Source: Chlamydiota bacterium (GTDB lineage: Bacteria; Chlamydiota; Chlamydiia; Chlamydiales; Parachlamydiaceae). Taken from it: a stretch of DNA of 64,000 nucleotides. The stretch lies in the NCBI GenBank assembly GCA_013287915.1, contig JABDCX010000008.1, positions 1 to 64,000 on the forward strand, given 5' to 3'. The translations under genes were made by a program, and so were the position numbers. This document shows, one piece after another, positions 27,592 to 37,494 of the stretch; within the stretch, counting starts at the first letter, position 1, and each line of letters opens with the position of its first letter. A model generated the notes under the pieces. That model had not been told where the DNA came from. It saw nothing but the letters and a program-made list of their open reading frames with translations, and did not search any database.

Positions 27592-29359
27592 TGCTTGGTG
27601 GGTTCTTCTGCAATTCATTGAAGAGGCGCATCGTTTCAAATGCGGCTTCTTCATCAAGTGTGTCTGCCTTCAAAGACTCGGCAATTTTTTGCCGCTGTTT
27701 CATCCAATTGCGATCGAGAATCCGCTGAATCGCCTCTTGAAAATGTTGGTCAGCGCGTTCCTGGTTCACTTTCTTCTGCATCAATTCGTGGATGAGCAGT
27801 TGCTCTGGTTCTCCGATGAAAGCGGCTAGGCTAAACAGATCGGTTACCTGACCCGCAACGGCGCGATCAAGATACACTTGATACAACTTCGAACAGGCAG
27901 GCACGATCAAGTCAGCAGGAGTGAGATTGTTTCTGGCAATCTCTAAAAAGCGGGGATGTTGTGCATTCATCAACAACAGCCACAAGAGAAAATCCCCTTC
28001 CATAATGCGGTCAGGGTCGATTGTTTGAAGTCCGACGAAAGACGATTTTTTGAGGTGAATGTTCGGAATATGGTCTTGGCCAACTCCAATCACATCTTCA
28101 GGAACATTCAAAAGCTGCGATACCTTGCGCAGGCTCTCGTGCACCATCAACGGGTGGTTCCAGCCCCTGATCTGCTTGACGAGCCGCGTCACGAGTTCAT
28201 TTTTTGCTGCAGGTGAGTTGCTATCGCTCTCTTTTGATGAAATTTGGACGAGGAAGGTGAGATAATCAACAGCGCTTTCCATCAAATCTTGAAACGCTTC
28301 AGCTCCCCGTTTCCGAATAAAGGCATCGGGATCCATTTGAGGAGGCAATGCGATCACCTTGACTTCCACCCCCTCCTTTTGGAAGAGATCTCCAATTTTG
28401 ATGGCGGCCTGTTGCCCAGCGACATCGGGATCGAGCGCTAAGTAAACTGTGGCTACACCTAAATTGAGAAGCTCTTTGACATGCCCCTCTCCAAACGCCG
28501 TTCCTTGCCCTGCCACGGTCATGTTAAAACCAGAAGCAATCAACCGCAAGGCGTCGATTTGCCCTTCGACGATGATCGCTTTGCGCTCCTTGGCAATCCG
28601 TCTGCGGGAGTAGTGAAGGGCAAACAGAACATAGGACTTTTTAAACAGGGGTGTTTCTGATGTATTGACGTATTTGCCACCTGACGTAGCCTCTTTGTAT
28701 TTGCGCGCAGAGAATCCAATAATTGCCCCGGAGGCATCGCAAATGGGAAATGTGATCCGATCGTAAAAAAAATCGCGCCACCGTCCATTGTCGAGCTCTG
28801 TGAGCAAACCCGCATCGAGCATATTTTGATTGCTGATCTTCTGCTCATGCAAAACCGCTTGCAATATCCCCGATTGCGCAGGGGCGAGTCCCAGTCGAAA
28901 TTGTTTAATGAACTCCAAATCGATCCCTCTGCCGTAGAGATAGGCAAGAGCTTGATCCCCTTGCTCAGTATGGAGCAAAAGAAACTCGAACAACTGACTT
29001 GCTGCCTCTAGAGCCTGTTTGAGGGCTGCTTTGTTGACGCCGTCCTTTTGTTTAGAGCCTTCAACGTATTGCAGAGGTACGCTAAAGCGTTGCGCCAGGG
29101 CCTCAACAGCCTCGCCAAAATGCAGTTTGGCGTGAGACATGAGAAATTGGATCGCATCGCCATGAGCGCCACACCCAAAACAGTGGTAGTGGGAATCCCC
29201 TTTCTGCACGACAAAAGAGGGAGATTTTTCGTCGTGAAAAGGGCAGAGCCCTTTATAGGACGCTCCCGCCCGTTTAAGATCGACATAAGGCCCCAACACC
29301 TCGACTAAATCGATCCGTTGCCGAAGCGCATCCAAGCTTTCTTGCGTAAACATTGCCAT
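27575..29359 (-). CDS. dnaG: DNA primase DnaG
   Basis: GLCPFHDEKSPSFVVQKGDSHYHCFGCGAHGDAIQFLM zinc finger; AIIVEGQIDALRL toprim. Confidence 0.97.
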   Translation of the reverse strand: MAMFTQESLDALRQRIDLVEVLGPYVDLKRAGASYKGLCPFHDEKSPSFVVQKGDSHYHCFGCGAHGDAIQFLMSHAKLHFGEAVEALAQRFSVPLQYVEGSKQKDGVNKAALKQALEAASQLFEFLLLHTEQGDQALAYLYGRGIDLEFIKQFRLGLAPAQSGILQAVLHEQKISNQNMLDAGLLTELDNGRWRDFFYDRITFPICDASGAIIGFSARKYKEATSGGKYVNTSETPLFKKSYVLFALHYSRRRIAKERKAIIVEGQIDALRLIASGFNMTVAGQGTAFGEGHVKELLNLGVATVYLALDPDVAGQQAAIKIGDLFQKEGVEVKVIALPPQMDPDAFIRKRGAEAFQDLMESAVDYLTFLVQISSKESDSNSPAAKNELVTRLVKQIRGWNHPLMVHESLRKVSQLLNVPEDVIGVGQDHIPNIHLKKSSFVGLQTIDPDRIMEGDFLLWLLLMNAQHPRFLEIARNNLTPADLIVPACSKLYQVYLDRAVAGQVTDLFSLAAFIGEPEQLLIHELMQKKVNQERADQHFQEAIQRILDRNWMKQRQKIAESLKADTLDEEAAFETMRLFNELQKNPPSIKKSV

Positions 29360-29473
29360 AGAGAAAAGTGTAGACGATCAGAGCAAAAAATAAAAGGAAT
29401 TGCTCAATATCCTAGCACTTTGTTAGTATCTCTATTTAACTAAAACCCTGTTACTTAAAAGCGAGGTCGACCT

Positions 29474-30814
29474 ATGCATGTAATTTCCAAATACACTCTG
29501 ATAACATCCTTTCTCCTATTCTGTTCTGGATTCTCCAGTTCACAAGTCTCGGCTCATCCAGAAGAAGCACACCCGTCCAAATTGCATGTCGTTGGAGTGA
29601 AGCCAAATGAGCTCGGCGTCAAAAGAATCCAACAACACCAGGAAGTAAAAGGGCTCCACCCTGCAACACTAGAAGTGGCATCCGCCAAAGAAGAGCTTAT
29701 CTTAAGCCTGGATGGAAAGGATGATACAGTCACCTTTGAAAATGATCCAGAAGCACTTGACCTTCCCATTAGCGTAGACAACCGCTTCCAAACGGCTCCT
29801 GTATTTAAAACATCCAATCAACCGGTTGTGATCACAGGATTCGGTCCTGACGAACAAAACTTGCAATTGGCCAAGCAAATCCTCAACAATGGGCAACCCC
29901 TTTTCTTTTTAACGGATCTCTCATCATGGGTCCTCAGCGAAGTGAAAGCTGATCCTGAAGCAGAGAACAATCCCCATGCTGGCGAACTAGCCGTTGTCTA
30001 TCAAACTGGAAATCTTGGGAAAGACGCTGTTTGCATTCTAGGATACAACGATGGGATTTGGATCGATGTCAATGGCAACAACGCCGTCGATTCAGGTGAA
30101 AAGGGAGCCTTTCTCGTTGAAGGTTTAGTTTCCGGTCGCTACATCTGGGTAGCTTACGATGCATTCCTTTCTAGTTCCGCTGTAGAAGATGCGCTAGCTG
30201 TAAGCAGGACGCCTATTGCGAATGGGAGCGAATCATTCGCTGTCGTCTTGGTCCCGATGCAAACGATTCAACCAATAGATCAAGAACCAGCCCCGTTGGA
30301 AATAGAGGACATTTCTGAGAATGTCAAGCTCAATGAGATCGTGCTTAAAGCGTTCTCTTCTCTTTTAGAACCAGTGGAACCGGCTCATCTAGAACCAGCG
30401 GAACCAGCGCATCTTGAACCAACAAAACCTGTTCATCCCGCTGAGCCAACCACACTTCCCGAGAAACCAACGGAAAGCAAGGGAAATCATCAAGGAACTA
30501 CGCTGCCAATTCTCCCATCGACACCGATCATCGTGGCCCCACTCTCACTGACGATCAATTCACCTCTTCCAAACTCACGCGTACACGACTCTACCCTATG
30601 TTCAGTCGTCGTAGGAGGAGGCACACCAATTAAAGAAGTGGCATTTTTCGTCGATGGCAGTTTGACTTCGACCCTTACGACGCCGCCCTACCAAATCATC
30701 CTCACCACGACTTCCTGGAAAAAGGGGAAACATACCATCTCCGTCACAGCAACAAACGTCGATGGGGAACAAGTTTCGAAAAGCATTGAAGTCAATCGCA
30801 AAAAGAAACATTAA
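29474..30814 (+). CDS. Secreted protein with Pro/Glu/His-rich repeat and C-terminal bacterial Ig-like domain
   Basis: Signal peptide; EPVEPAHLEPAEPAHLEPTKPVHPAEP repeats; LTINSPLPNSRVHDSTLCSVVVGGGTPIKEVAFFVDGSLTSTLTTPPYQIILTTTSWKKGKHTISVTATNVDG. Confidence 0.75.
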   Translation: MHVISKYTLITSFLLFCSGFSSSQVSAHPEEAHPSKLHVVGVKPNELGVKRIQQHQEVKGLHPATLEVASAKEELILSLDGKDDTVTFENDPEALDLPISVDNRFQTAPVFKTSNQPVVITGFGPDEQNLQLAKQILNNGQPLFFLTDLSSWVLSEVKADPEAENNPHAGELAVVYQTGNLGKDAVCILGYNDGIWIDVNGNNAVDSGEKGAFLVEGLVSGRYIWVAYDAFLSSSAVEDALAVSRTPIANGSESFAVVLVPMQTIQPIDQEPAPLEIEDISENVKLNEIVLKAFSSLLEPVEPAHLEPAEPAHLEPTKPVHPAEPTTLPEKPTESKGNHQGTTLPILPSTPIIVAPLSLTINSPLPNSRVHDSTLCSVVVGGGTPIKEVAFFVDGSLTSTLTTPPYQIILTTTSWKKGKHTISVTATNVDGEQVSKSIEVNRKKKH

Positions 30815-30815
30815 C

Positions 30816-33590
30816 CTATTGAGGCGCCTGGGTGGTATTGGGGAAGTCGAACGTATTTTGTTCTTTCTTCCACCACGCTTTCCAGGCGTCCTTGTCTAAG
30901 CCAAAATTCACCCCAGCATACCCTGCAAGATCATTGAAAATATTGTCGCCGTAGTTGTCTGTCGTGTCTAAGGTTTCATATTGGAAAGTGTCTATCAGCA
31001 CTGGAATCGCCGCGCGATCGTGCAGAGAAATAGCCGTCAAGGCAGCGGCACGCCTCACATAAAAGCTGGGATCGCGAAATAGGGTCTTCACTAACGCAAG
31101 CACTTGGGGATCGTTGCGGTCGCGCAATCCTTTTGCAACGGCATAGCGGACCATTTCTGAGTTGCTTTCAGCCCCCTGCTTCAACAAAGGCAAAACAGCA
31201 TCTAGCGGCATTTTCGTCAAAATCAGCGCGGCTAAATACCTGTTTTCCTCCACAGGATCGCTCTTCATGACTTTTCCCAGAATGGGAATTGCTTGATCCT
31301 TGCCCAAAATTCCGACGAGTGCAATCGCCATTTTCCTCTCGGAGTCAGAGACGATCTCCCCTTTCTCTAACGCGCGTAAAAGTTCCTGAAAATCGATTGG
31401 CTTTTGATTTTGCAAAGCCCAAAGAGCCGCGTAATTGAACTGATCTTCAGGAATGCGTGCCGGGTTTTTTAAGAGAGGGGTTAAATCAACCGAAAGCTTT
31501 GGATCGGAAAACCGCTTCAAATCTATTGCTTCGTAGAGTTGTCGCCGCTTTTCGTAATCGGCTTTCAAGATAGCCTGCACCAAATCGGAAATAGGTTCCA
31601 TGGGAAGCGGGAGATACGCGACATTCGACTTCCACCCTTTCAGCGGATCGAAGGGAAATGGCAAGCGAGGAACTGCAGGAAATTTTGCAAAGAGCTGCTC
31701 CGTCAAGCGATCACCTTTCAAAGGGCTAACAATCCCCACTTCATGCACCTCATCTCCCCAACATAAATGCGCGCCGCATTTCATCTCGCGCACTTCCTGT
31801 GGGAGGAGCGCATTCTGCCCCAATTCTAAGAAAAGCGCTGTCGGCCACTCATTGGGCGATTGCGGCATTTGCACATGTGCAGCACTCGTTTTTCCAAACT
31901 GAAGGCGATTATTGCCACCAAGATCGATGAAGACGCCTAACGCCGCTGGTTTTCTTGCCGTGCCTCCCCCTTGATCGGTGGTTTGAAAAGTGTTATTGCC
32001 CTCCGTGTTAATCAACATCCCCACGGATCGATCAGCACCGACTCCAATCGATCCCCAGCCGCCCTTAAACGCGCTATTGCCCCCTCTTTTCAACAGCAAA
32101 CCCGCAGCCAAATGGAGGCCCTGTCCTTGAGCGTCGTAATCGGCCCGAAAGGTATCATCAGAGCCTTCTGCAACGAGAATGCCCGCGCTCAAAAAATAGG
32201 CTGAGCCTTGCCCAAGCCAAGGGATTTCAAAGCGATTGTGGCTGCCGCTGTTGTACAAGAAGGAAACCCCGCCATAAAAACTGGGAGTCCCAAGCCAAGG
32301 ATCGCCACGCACGCCCGTCGATCCCCCTTGTCCAATGCCCCCCGCGCGCTTGCCTCCTTGCCCTAAAACGCCGCACACATAGGTATTGTTCCCCTCATTG
32401 TCGACGAGAAAGGCAACTCCTAATGTGCTAGAGGCAGCTTGCGCCATCCCCTCTTTAGCGCTGTAGTGGTTGCCTCCGCCACGATTCCATAACAGGGATG
32501 ACCCAAAAAGAGCAAATGATTGACCACCAAATTTGAGCGTGTATTCATTATTCCCCTTCAAATTCATCAGCGCCCCAACGCCAAAAAAGCCACACCCTTG
32601 TGCATACGCATCAGCGCTATAGGAGTTGTTGCCGGCATAGCTCGCTAAAATGCCGACACCCAAAAAACCGCTCCCCTGCACGAAGTGCCCACCTTGGTAC
32701 ACGTTTCCCCCAAACAGATCGAGATGCAAAGCAGCCGCGCGGATGCCGCCCGTGCCCCCTGCCCGCGTTTGAAACCAATTGCTTCCCCCTAAATCGATAA
32801 AGAAATCCGCTTCCTCTGTGTGTTTAACATGTGAACGGGTCGAAACGATCAATTTGAGTCCCTGCTCCTCCCAGATGAAATCTTCAGGAAGGACGATGGC
32901 TAAAAAATCGGACCCATGCGCATAAACGTCATCGACAATCGCAGCCAATCGACGCGCACAATCGGCGAGCTTCGCCAAATCGACACGTGCCGCTAACTCA
33001 AAAAACTTCAGCGGCATCGGGCTATTTGTCGTAAAAAAAGCATATTCATCCCCTTCTGGATGCTCCCCAAAGAAAAAGCGGTTGTAGTTGTCCCGTAACC
33101 ACTGCTTCTCTTCCTTAGACAAAACGCTTAAGAGCACCTCGACATCGGCATACACCTGCATAAACGTTTTCCAGTGGGAATCGATCACAGTGGCGGTCTC
33201 TTTTCCAAAAGCAGTGACAAAGCTTTCTGGAATTTGGGCGGAAGCAGCTAAATGTCGCTCTAAAGGCTCGAGAGGAATCCCTCCTGCCATCCACACGGCA
33301 GAGCTCATCTCAAACAAACTCTTCGTTTCGGAGCGGGCGCGGATTTCACGAGCCACCACTTCGGCATAACGAGGGAGATAAAAGGGATCGCCCAAGACGG
33401 CATCCACAACAGGAGAGCGTCCTAAAGGGGAATAGCCCCCTTCCACATAACGAGAAAGCGTGTAGGGGCGTTGGATAAACTGGTCGAGTTCTTCAGGAAG
33501 AGTCTCTGAATCAACAGATGTGAAAGAAGACGCTAAAACAACGCCAAAAAGAAGAGGAAAAGTCCACTTATAAGGCTTTGTCAAAGTCAT
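30816..33590 (-). CDS. Secreted protein with glycine/asparagine-rich repeats plus C-terminal HEAT repeats
   Basis: 924 aa; repeated GNNxYxxGxxxQGxGxxGVGxLxxxxGNN units; C-terminal MVRYAVAKGLRDRNDPQVLALVKTLFRDPSFYVRRAAALTAISLHDRAAIPVLIDTF. Confidence 0.8.
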   Translation of the reverse strand: MTLTKPYKWTFPLLFGVVLASSFTSVDSETLPEELDQFIQRPYTLSRYVEGGYSPLGRSPVVDAVLGDPFYLPRYAEVVAREIRARSETKSLFEMSSAVWMAGGIPLEPLERHLAASAQIPESFVTAFGKETATVIDSHWKTFMQVYADVEVLLSVLSKEEKQWLRDNYNRFFFGEHPEGDEYAFFTTNSPMPLKFFELAARVDLAKLADCARRLAAIVDDVYAHGSDFLAIVLPEDFIWEEQGLKLIVSTRSHVKHTEEADFFIDLGGSNWFQTRAGGTGGIRAAALHLDLFGGNVYQGGHFVQGSGFLGVGILASYAGNNSYSADAYAQGCGFFGVGALMNLKGNNEYTLKFGGQSFALFGSSLLWNRGGGNHYSAKEGMAQAASSTLGVAFLVDNEGNNTYVCGVLGQGGKRAGGIGQGGSTGVRGDPWLGTPSFYGGVSFLYNSGSHNRFEIPWLGQGSAYFLSAGILVAEGSDDTFRADYDAQGQGLHLAAGLLLKRGGNSAFKGGWGSIGVGADRSVGMLINTEGNNTFQTTDQGGGTARKPAALGVFIDLGGNNRLQFGKTSAAHVQMPQSPNEWPTALFLELGQNALLPQEVREMKCGAHLCWGDEVHEVGIVSPLKGDRLTEQLFAKFPAVPRLPFPFDPLKGWKSNVAYLPLPMEPISDLVQAILKADYEKRRQLYEAIDLKRFSDPKLSVDLTPLLKNPARIPEDQFNYAALWALQNQKPIDFQELLRALEKGEIVSDSERKMAIALVGILGKDQAIPILGKVMKSDPVEENRYLAALILTKMPLDAVLPLLKQGAESNSEMVRYAVAKGLRDRNDPQVLALVKTLFRDPSFYVRRAAALTAISLHDRAAIPVLIDTFQYETLDTTDNYGDNIFNDLAGYAGVNFGLDKDAWKAWWKKEQNTFDFPNTTQAPQ

Positions 33591-33593
33591 AAA

Positions 33594-33842
33594 TTAGTAG
33601 TTGAACAACCGATCTGAAAACTCTTCCCGTTCCCCTGGCCAGGCTGTATCCTCGCGCAGTTCCTCTGTCGGATCTTCATCCGCGCCATAATACATCATCT
33701 CTTGTCGGCGAAACCAAGGGCGCTCATCGACGTCGGCTTCTGCGACCAAATCACACTCTTCTTCGCAAATATAGTAAACCTCTTCCGCTGACATAGAAAA
33801 TGGGACCGTCGCAATCAGGACAAAGAGTAATCGGTTGATCAT
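33594..33842 (-). CDS. Small secreted acidic protein
   Basis: MINRLLFVLIATVPFSMSAEEVYYICEEECDLVAEADVDERPW; signal peptide; directly upstream of 30816..33590 on the same strand. Confidence 0.6.
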   Translation of the reverse strand: MINRLLFVLIATVPFSMSAEEVYYICEEECDLVAEADVDERPWFRRQEMMYYGADEDPTEELREDTAWPGEREEFSDRLFNY

Positions 33843-33974
33843 AGTATTGTCTCCTTTGCAGCAGTTATCGACAAAACAACCTAATTAATCAACACATTTT
33901 CTTAGGTCCCCATTGTCCTCGACAAAAATCATTTTAAGCCGTAGACTTTCGCTATCAAATTAGGTGCTACTACA

Positions 33975-35171
33975 ATGAACTTCAAAGCCCACCTACCCGC
34001 TGTCAGCGGGATGTTGCTCATCACAGGCACGAGCATTGGTGCAGGGATGTTGGCCCTCCCAGTCGTCACAGGCTTGGCAGGGTTTCTTCCAGCGCTTGCG
34101 ATCAACTTCATCTGCAGCTTCTTCATGATGGTCACAGGGCTCCTTTTCCTGGAGGCCATTTTGTGGTCTCACGACGGAGCCAATGTGTTGAGTCTATCGG
34201 AGCACTTTTTGGGCAAGTGGGGCAAATTCGTTGCTGGTGTGACTTTTTTGTTTCTCTACTACTGCTTGATGGTCTCCTACTTCGCAGGCGGATCGCCCGC
34301 TCTTGCTTCCTTGCTTTCGCTTGGAACAGGAAACCCGATTGCTGCGCCGTGGAATTACGTGCTCTTTACAGGTTTATTTGGAGCGTTTGTCCTTTTGGGG
34401 ACAAAAGCTGTCGATCGAGTCAATTGGCTGTTGATGATTGGCCTTGTTCTGTCGTTTCTTTTACTCATTATGGCCGGTTCTCAAGCCATTCAGCCCTCTC
34501 TTCTCAAGCGAGCCGATTGGAACTTAAGCTTAGCGGCAGCGCCGATCCTCTTTGGCGCTTACGGTTACCACAACCTCCTCCCCTCCTTATCGACCTATTT
34601 AAAGAGGCATGTCAACCACTTGCGTTTTTCGATCGTTTTCGGAACGATGATCCCGTTCGTAGTCTACTCTGTGTGGCAGCTCATGATCATTGGCACGTTG
34701 ACTTTAGAAGAGATCCAAACGGCCGACCTAAATGGGGAACCGATCACCCAAACACTCCAAACGATTGTGGGGCACCCGTGGCTGGCACTATTTGGGGAGT
34801 TCTTTGGTTTTTTTGCACTTGTCACGTCGTTCTTAGGCGTCTCGCTCTCCATGGTCGACTTCCTGGGAGATGGGATCGGCATCCACAGACGTGGGTGGAA
34901 TCGCTTTTTTCTCTGCGTCCTCGTCTTTATTCCACCAGCGATTTTTGCTTCGCTCCACCCGCGCGTCTTCATTGAAGCGATCGGAGTAGCAGGGGGATTT
35001 GGCGAAGCCATCTTGAATGGATTATTGCCGATTGGCATGGTGTGGGTCGGCCACCACACCATGGGCAAACACATGAAAACCCCGATCATCGGCAATCGTG
35101 GAGTCCTCCTCCTGTTGACCGCATTTACCCTCCTCATCATGGCTGTCGAAGCATACCACCTTTTGAGTTGA
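33975..35171 (+). CDS. Aromatic amino-acid permease (TyrP-like)
   Basis: LLITGTSIGAGMLALPVVTGLAGFLPAL...GGFGEAILNGLLPIGMVWVG; paralog of 19198..20443. Confidence 0.9.
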   Translation: MNFKAHLPAVSGMLLITGTSIGAGMLALPVVTGLAGFLPALAINFICSFFMMVTGLLFLEAILWSHDGANVLSLSEHFLGKWGKFVAGVTFLFLYYCLMVSYFAGGSPALASLLSLGTGNPIAAPWNYVLFTGLFGAFVLLGTKAVDRVNWLLMIGLVLSFLLLIMAGSQAIQPSLLKRADWNLSLAAAPILFGAYGYHNLLPSLSTYLKRHVNHLRFSIVFGTMIPFVVYSVWQLMIIGTLTLEEIQTADLNGEPITQTLQTIVGHPWLALFGEFFGFFALVTSFLGVSLSMVDFLGDGIGIHRRGWNRFFLCVLVFIPPAIFASLHPRVFIEAIGVAGGFGEAILNGLLPIGMVWVGHHTMGKHMKTPIIGNRGVLLLLTAFTLLIMAVEAYHLLS

Positions 35172-35173
35172 TT

Positions 35174-37357
35174 ATGGCAGATATTCTCGGATTCATCGAA
35201 AGAATTACCTTTCAGAGCAATGAAACCGGATATACAGTTGCCCAACTCAAGTCAACTCAACTAGCCGATCTGGTTTGTCTCGTAGGCTCAATGCCAGATG
35301 TTAAGCCCGGCGAAACAGTCCGCTGCCAGGGCGACTGGCAACAACACCTCGTCTATGGACGGCAGTTCTCTGTGAAAACGTACCAGATCGAAGCCCCTGC
35401 AGACCTGATCGGAATTAAAAAATATCTAGGCTCAGGTCTCATCAAGGGCATCGGTGCCAAATATGCCGCACGGATCGTTGCCAAATTTCAAACGGACACG
35501 CTCGATGTCATCGAGCAGACACCCGAGCGACTGCTCGAAATCGAAGGATTTGGCGCAAAGCGGGTCGAGCTGATCAAAACGTGTTGGAACGAACAAAAAT
35601 CGATCCGCCAAGTGATGATCTTTCTACAGGGAAATGGCGTCAGCCCCGCCTATGCCCAAAAAATCTTTAAGGCGTATGGCGACAAAGCCATCGAACTCAT
35701 GCGCGCCAATCCGTACCGGATCGCGCGGGAAATCCACGGCATCGGCTTTAAAACAGCTGATGAGATCGCTCTCAAAATGGGGATCGAAAAAAATTCTGTG
35801 GAGAGGATCGATGCCGGGATCGAATTTGCCCTTCTTGCCGCTTCTGACGAAGGGCATGTGTGCCAGCCGGTTTCAGAATTCCTCCCGTTTGCAGCGACCA
35901 TGCTCGAGTGCAATCCTGCAGACATCGAAGCGCGCTTCAACCCGCTCATGGAAGAGAAGCGGATCGAAGTGGGTCAGATGGTCTTTGAAGGGGAAATCAC
36001 GACGTTTATCTGGCTGCGCCGCCTCTTTTCAGCAGAAGTGGGGATCGCCAAGCAGCTGACACGGCTAAAACAATGCAAGTGCAGTTTGCGCGCTGTCGAT
36101 ATTCCCCGTGCACTTGACTGGGTCCAAAAGCAGTTGCAGATTGAACTCGCTCCTCACCAGTGCGACGCAGTTGCCCAAGCGATCAGAGAAAAAGTTCAGA
36201 TCATCACCGGAGGACCTGGAACCGGAAAAAGCACGATTACAAAAGCCGTCTTGTCCATCACCGAAAAACTCACTCCAAAGATGCTCCTCGCTGCCCCCAC
36301 AGGGCGAGCTGCAAAAAGAATGACAGAAATCACCGGTAGAAAAGCCTCGACTATCCACTCACTTCTCGAATACGAATTTAAATCGGGCAAATTTAAGAAA
36401 GGGTACGAAGAACCTCTCGATTGCGATCTCATCATCATCGACGAAGCGAGCATGATCGATACCCAACTGATGTACAGCCTGCTCAAAGCGATCCCCAACC
36501 ACGCACGCGTGATCTTCGTCGGCGACATCAACCAATTGCCAAGCGTAGGCGCTGGCAACGTCCTCAAAGACATCATCAATTCCCGCATCATACCCGTCAC
36601 CGAACTGACCCAGATCTTCCGACAGGCAGCAGGTTCTCGCATCATCGTCAATGCGCACAAAATCAACAACGGCCATTACCCAGAAATCCAAAACACCGCC
36701 GACAGCGATTTTTTCTTTATGGAAGCCGACGACCCCTTAGAAGTGAAAAATATCATCATCTCACTCGTCACACAGCGGCTCCCCAAAACATATGGATTCC
36801 ATCCACAAGAGGATATACAAGTCTTAGCTCCCATGCGCCGGGGTGAAATCGGTACGGAAAACCTCAACACCTGTTTGCAGGAGATGTTTGCGCCCCGCGA
36901 AGGGGAAGAAGTGACCTGGGGTGGCCGACGCTTTATCGAGGGAGACAAAGTCATGCAAATCCGCAATGACTACCAAAGAATGGTTTTCAATGGGGACATC
37001 GGCAAAATCAAAAAAATCGACCACGATGAACACGAGGTGACGGTCATTTTCGATGGGCAGGCCGTTCTCTACCCCTTTTACGATTTAGACGACCTCATTC
37101 TCGCCTACGCCGTCTCAATCCACAAATACCAGGGAAGCGAATGCCCTTGCGTCGTCATTCCCATCCACACAACACATTTTAAACTGCTCCACCGCAACCT
37201 CCTCTACACAGGCGTGACACGCGGAAAAAAGCTCGTCATCCTCGTCGGCATGAAAAAAGCCCTGGCCATCGCCGTCCACAACGATGAGGTGAAAAAGCGC
37301 TACACAGGCCTCAAACAAGCCCTCGTCACCGCACAAAGCTCCACCCTCCATCCATAA
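35174..37357 (+). CDS. recD2: ATP-dependent RecD-like helicase (RecD2)
   Basis: MADILGFIERITFQSNETGYTVAQL, ITGGPGTGKSTITKAV, IIDEASMID, YAVSIHKYQGSE; ATG at 35174. Confidence 0.95.
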   Translation: MADILGFIERITFQSNETGYTVAQLKSTQLADLVCLVGSMPDVKPGETVRCQGDWQQHLVYGRQFSVKTYQIEAPADLIGIKKYLGSGLIKGIGAKYAARIVAKFQTDTLDVIEQTPERLLEIEGFGAKRVELIKTCWNEQKSIRQVMIFLQGNGVSPAYAQKIFKAYGDKAIELMRANPYRIAREIHGIGFKTADEIALKMGIEKNSVERIDAGIEFALLAASDEGHVCQPVSEFLPFAATMLECNPADIEARFNPLMEEKRIEVGQMVFEGEITTFIWLRRLFSAEVGIAKQLTRLKQCKCSLRAVDIPRALDWVQKQLQIELAPHQCDAVAQAIREKVQIITGGPGTGKSTITKAVLSITEKLTPKMLLAAPTGRAAKRMTEITGRKASTIHSLLEYEFKSGKFKKGYEEPLDCDLIIIDEASMIDTQLMYSLLKAIPNHARVIFVGDINQLPSVGAGNVLKDIINSRIIPVTELTQIFRQAAGSRIIVNAHKINNGHYPEIQNTADSDFFFMEADDPLEVKNIIISLVTQRLPKTYGFHPQEDIQVLAPMRRGEIGTENLNTCLQEMFAPREGEEVTWGGRRFIEGDKVMQIRNDYQRMVFNGDIGKIKKIDHDEHEVTVIFDGQAVLYPFYDLDDLILAYAVSIHKYQGSECPCVVIPIHTTHFKLLHRNLLYTGVTRGKKLVILVGMKKALAIAVHNDEVKKRYTGLKQALVTAQSSTLHP

Positions 37358-37384
37358 AAATGCGATCAGGACCTAGTGAGTTTT

Positions 37385-37472
37385 ACATTTTTTGGAACGA
37401 ATAAATGTGATATTTCACACTTTTTGGTACGAATAAGTGTGAGATATCACACTTTTTGGTACGAATAAATGT
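37385..37472. promoter_or_regulatory. Three 24-bp palindromic operator-like repeats with exact 32-nt period
   Basis: 37385 acattttttggaacgaataaatgt; 37417 acactttttggtacgaataagtgt; 37449 acactttttggtacgaataaatgt; 8-nt spacers gatatttc and gagatatc. Confidence 0.8.
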
Positions 37473-37494
37473 TAGAAAATGCTAAAATGGGAGT

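Noticed and set aside
34163-34975. 270-aa + strand ORF overlapping the TyrP-like permease
   Set aside because: Alternative frame of a clearly recognised permease; Cys/Arg/Leu-rich shadow ORF.
37385-37472. Possible short CRISPR array (three repeats with regular spacing)
   Set aside because: Spacers are only 8 nt and similar to each other (gatatttc/gagatatc), and no cas genes are nearby; operator-like repeats are a better explanation.
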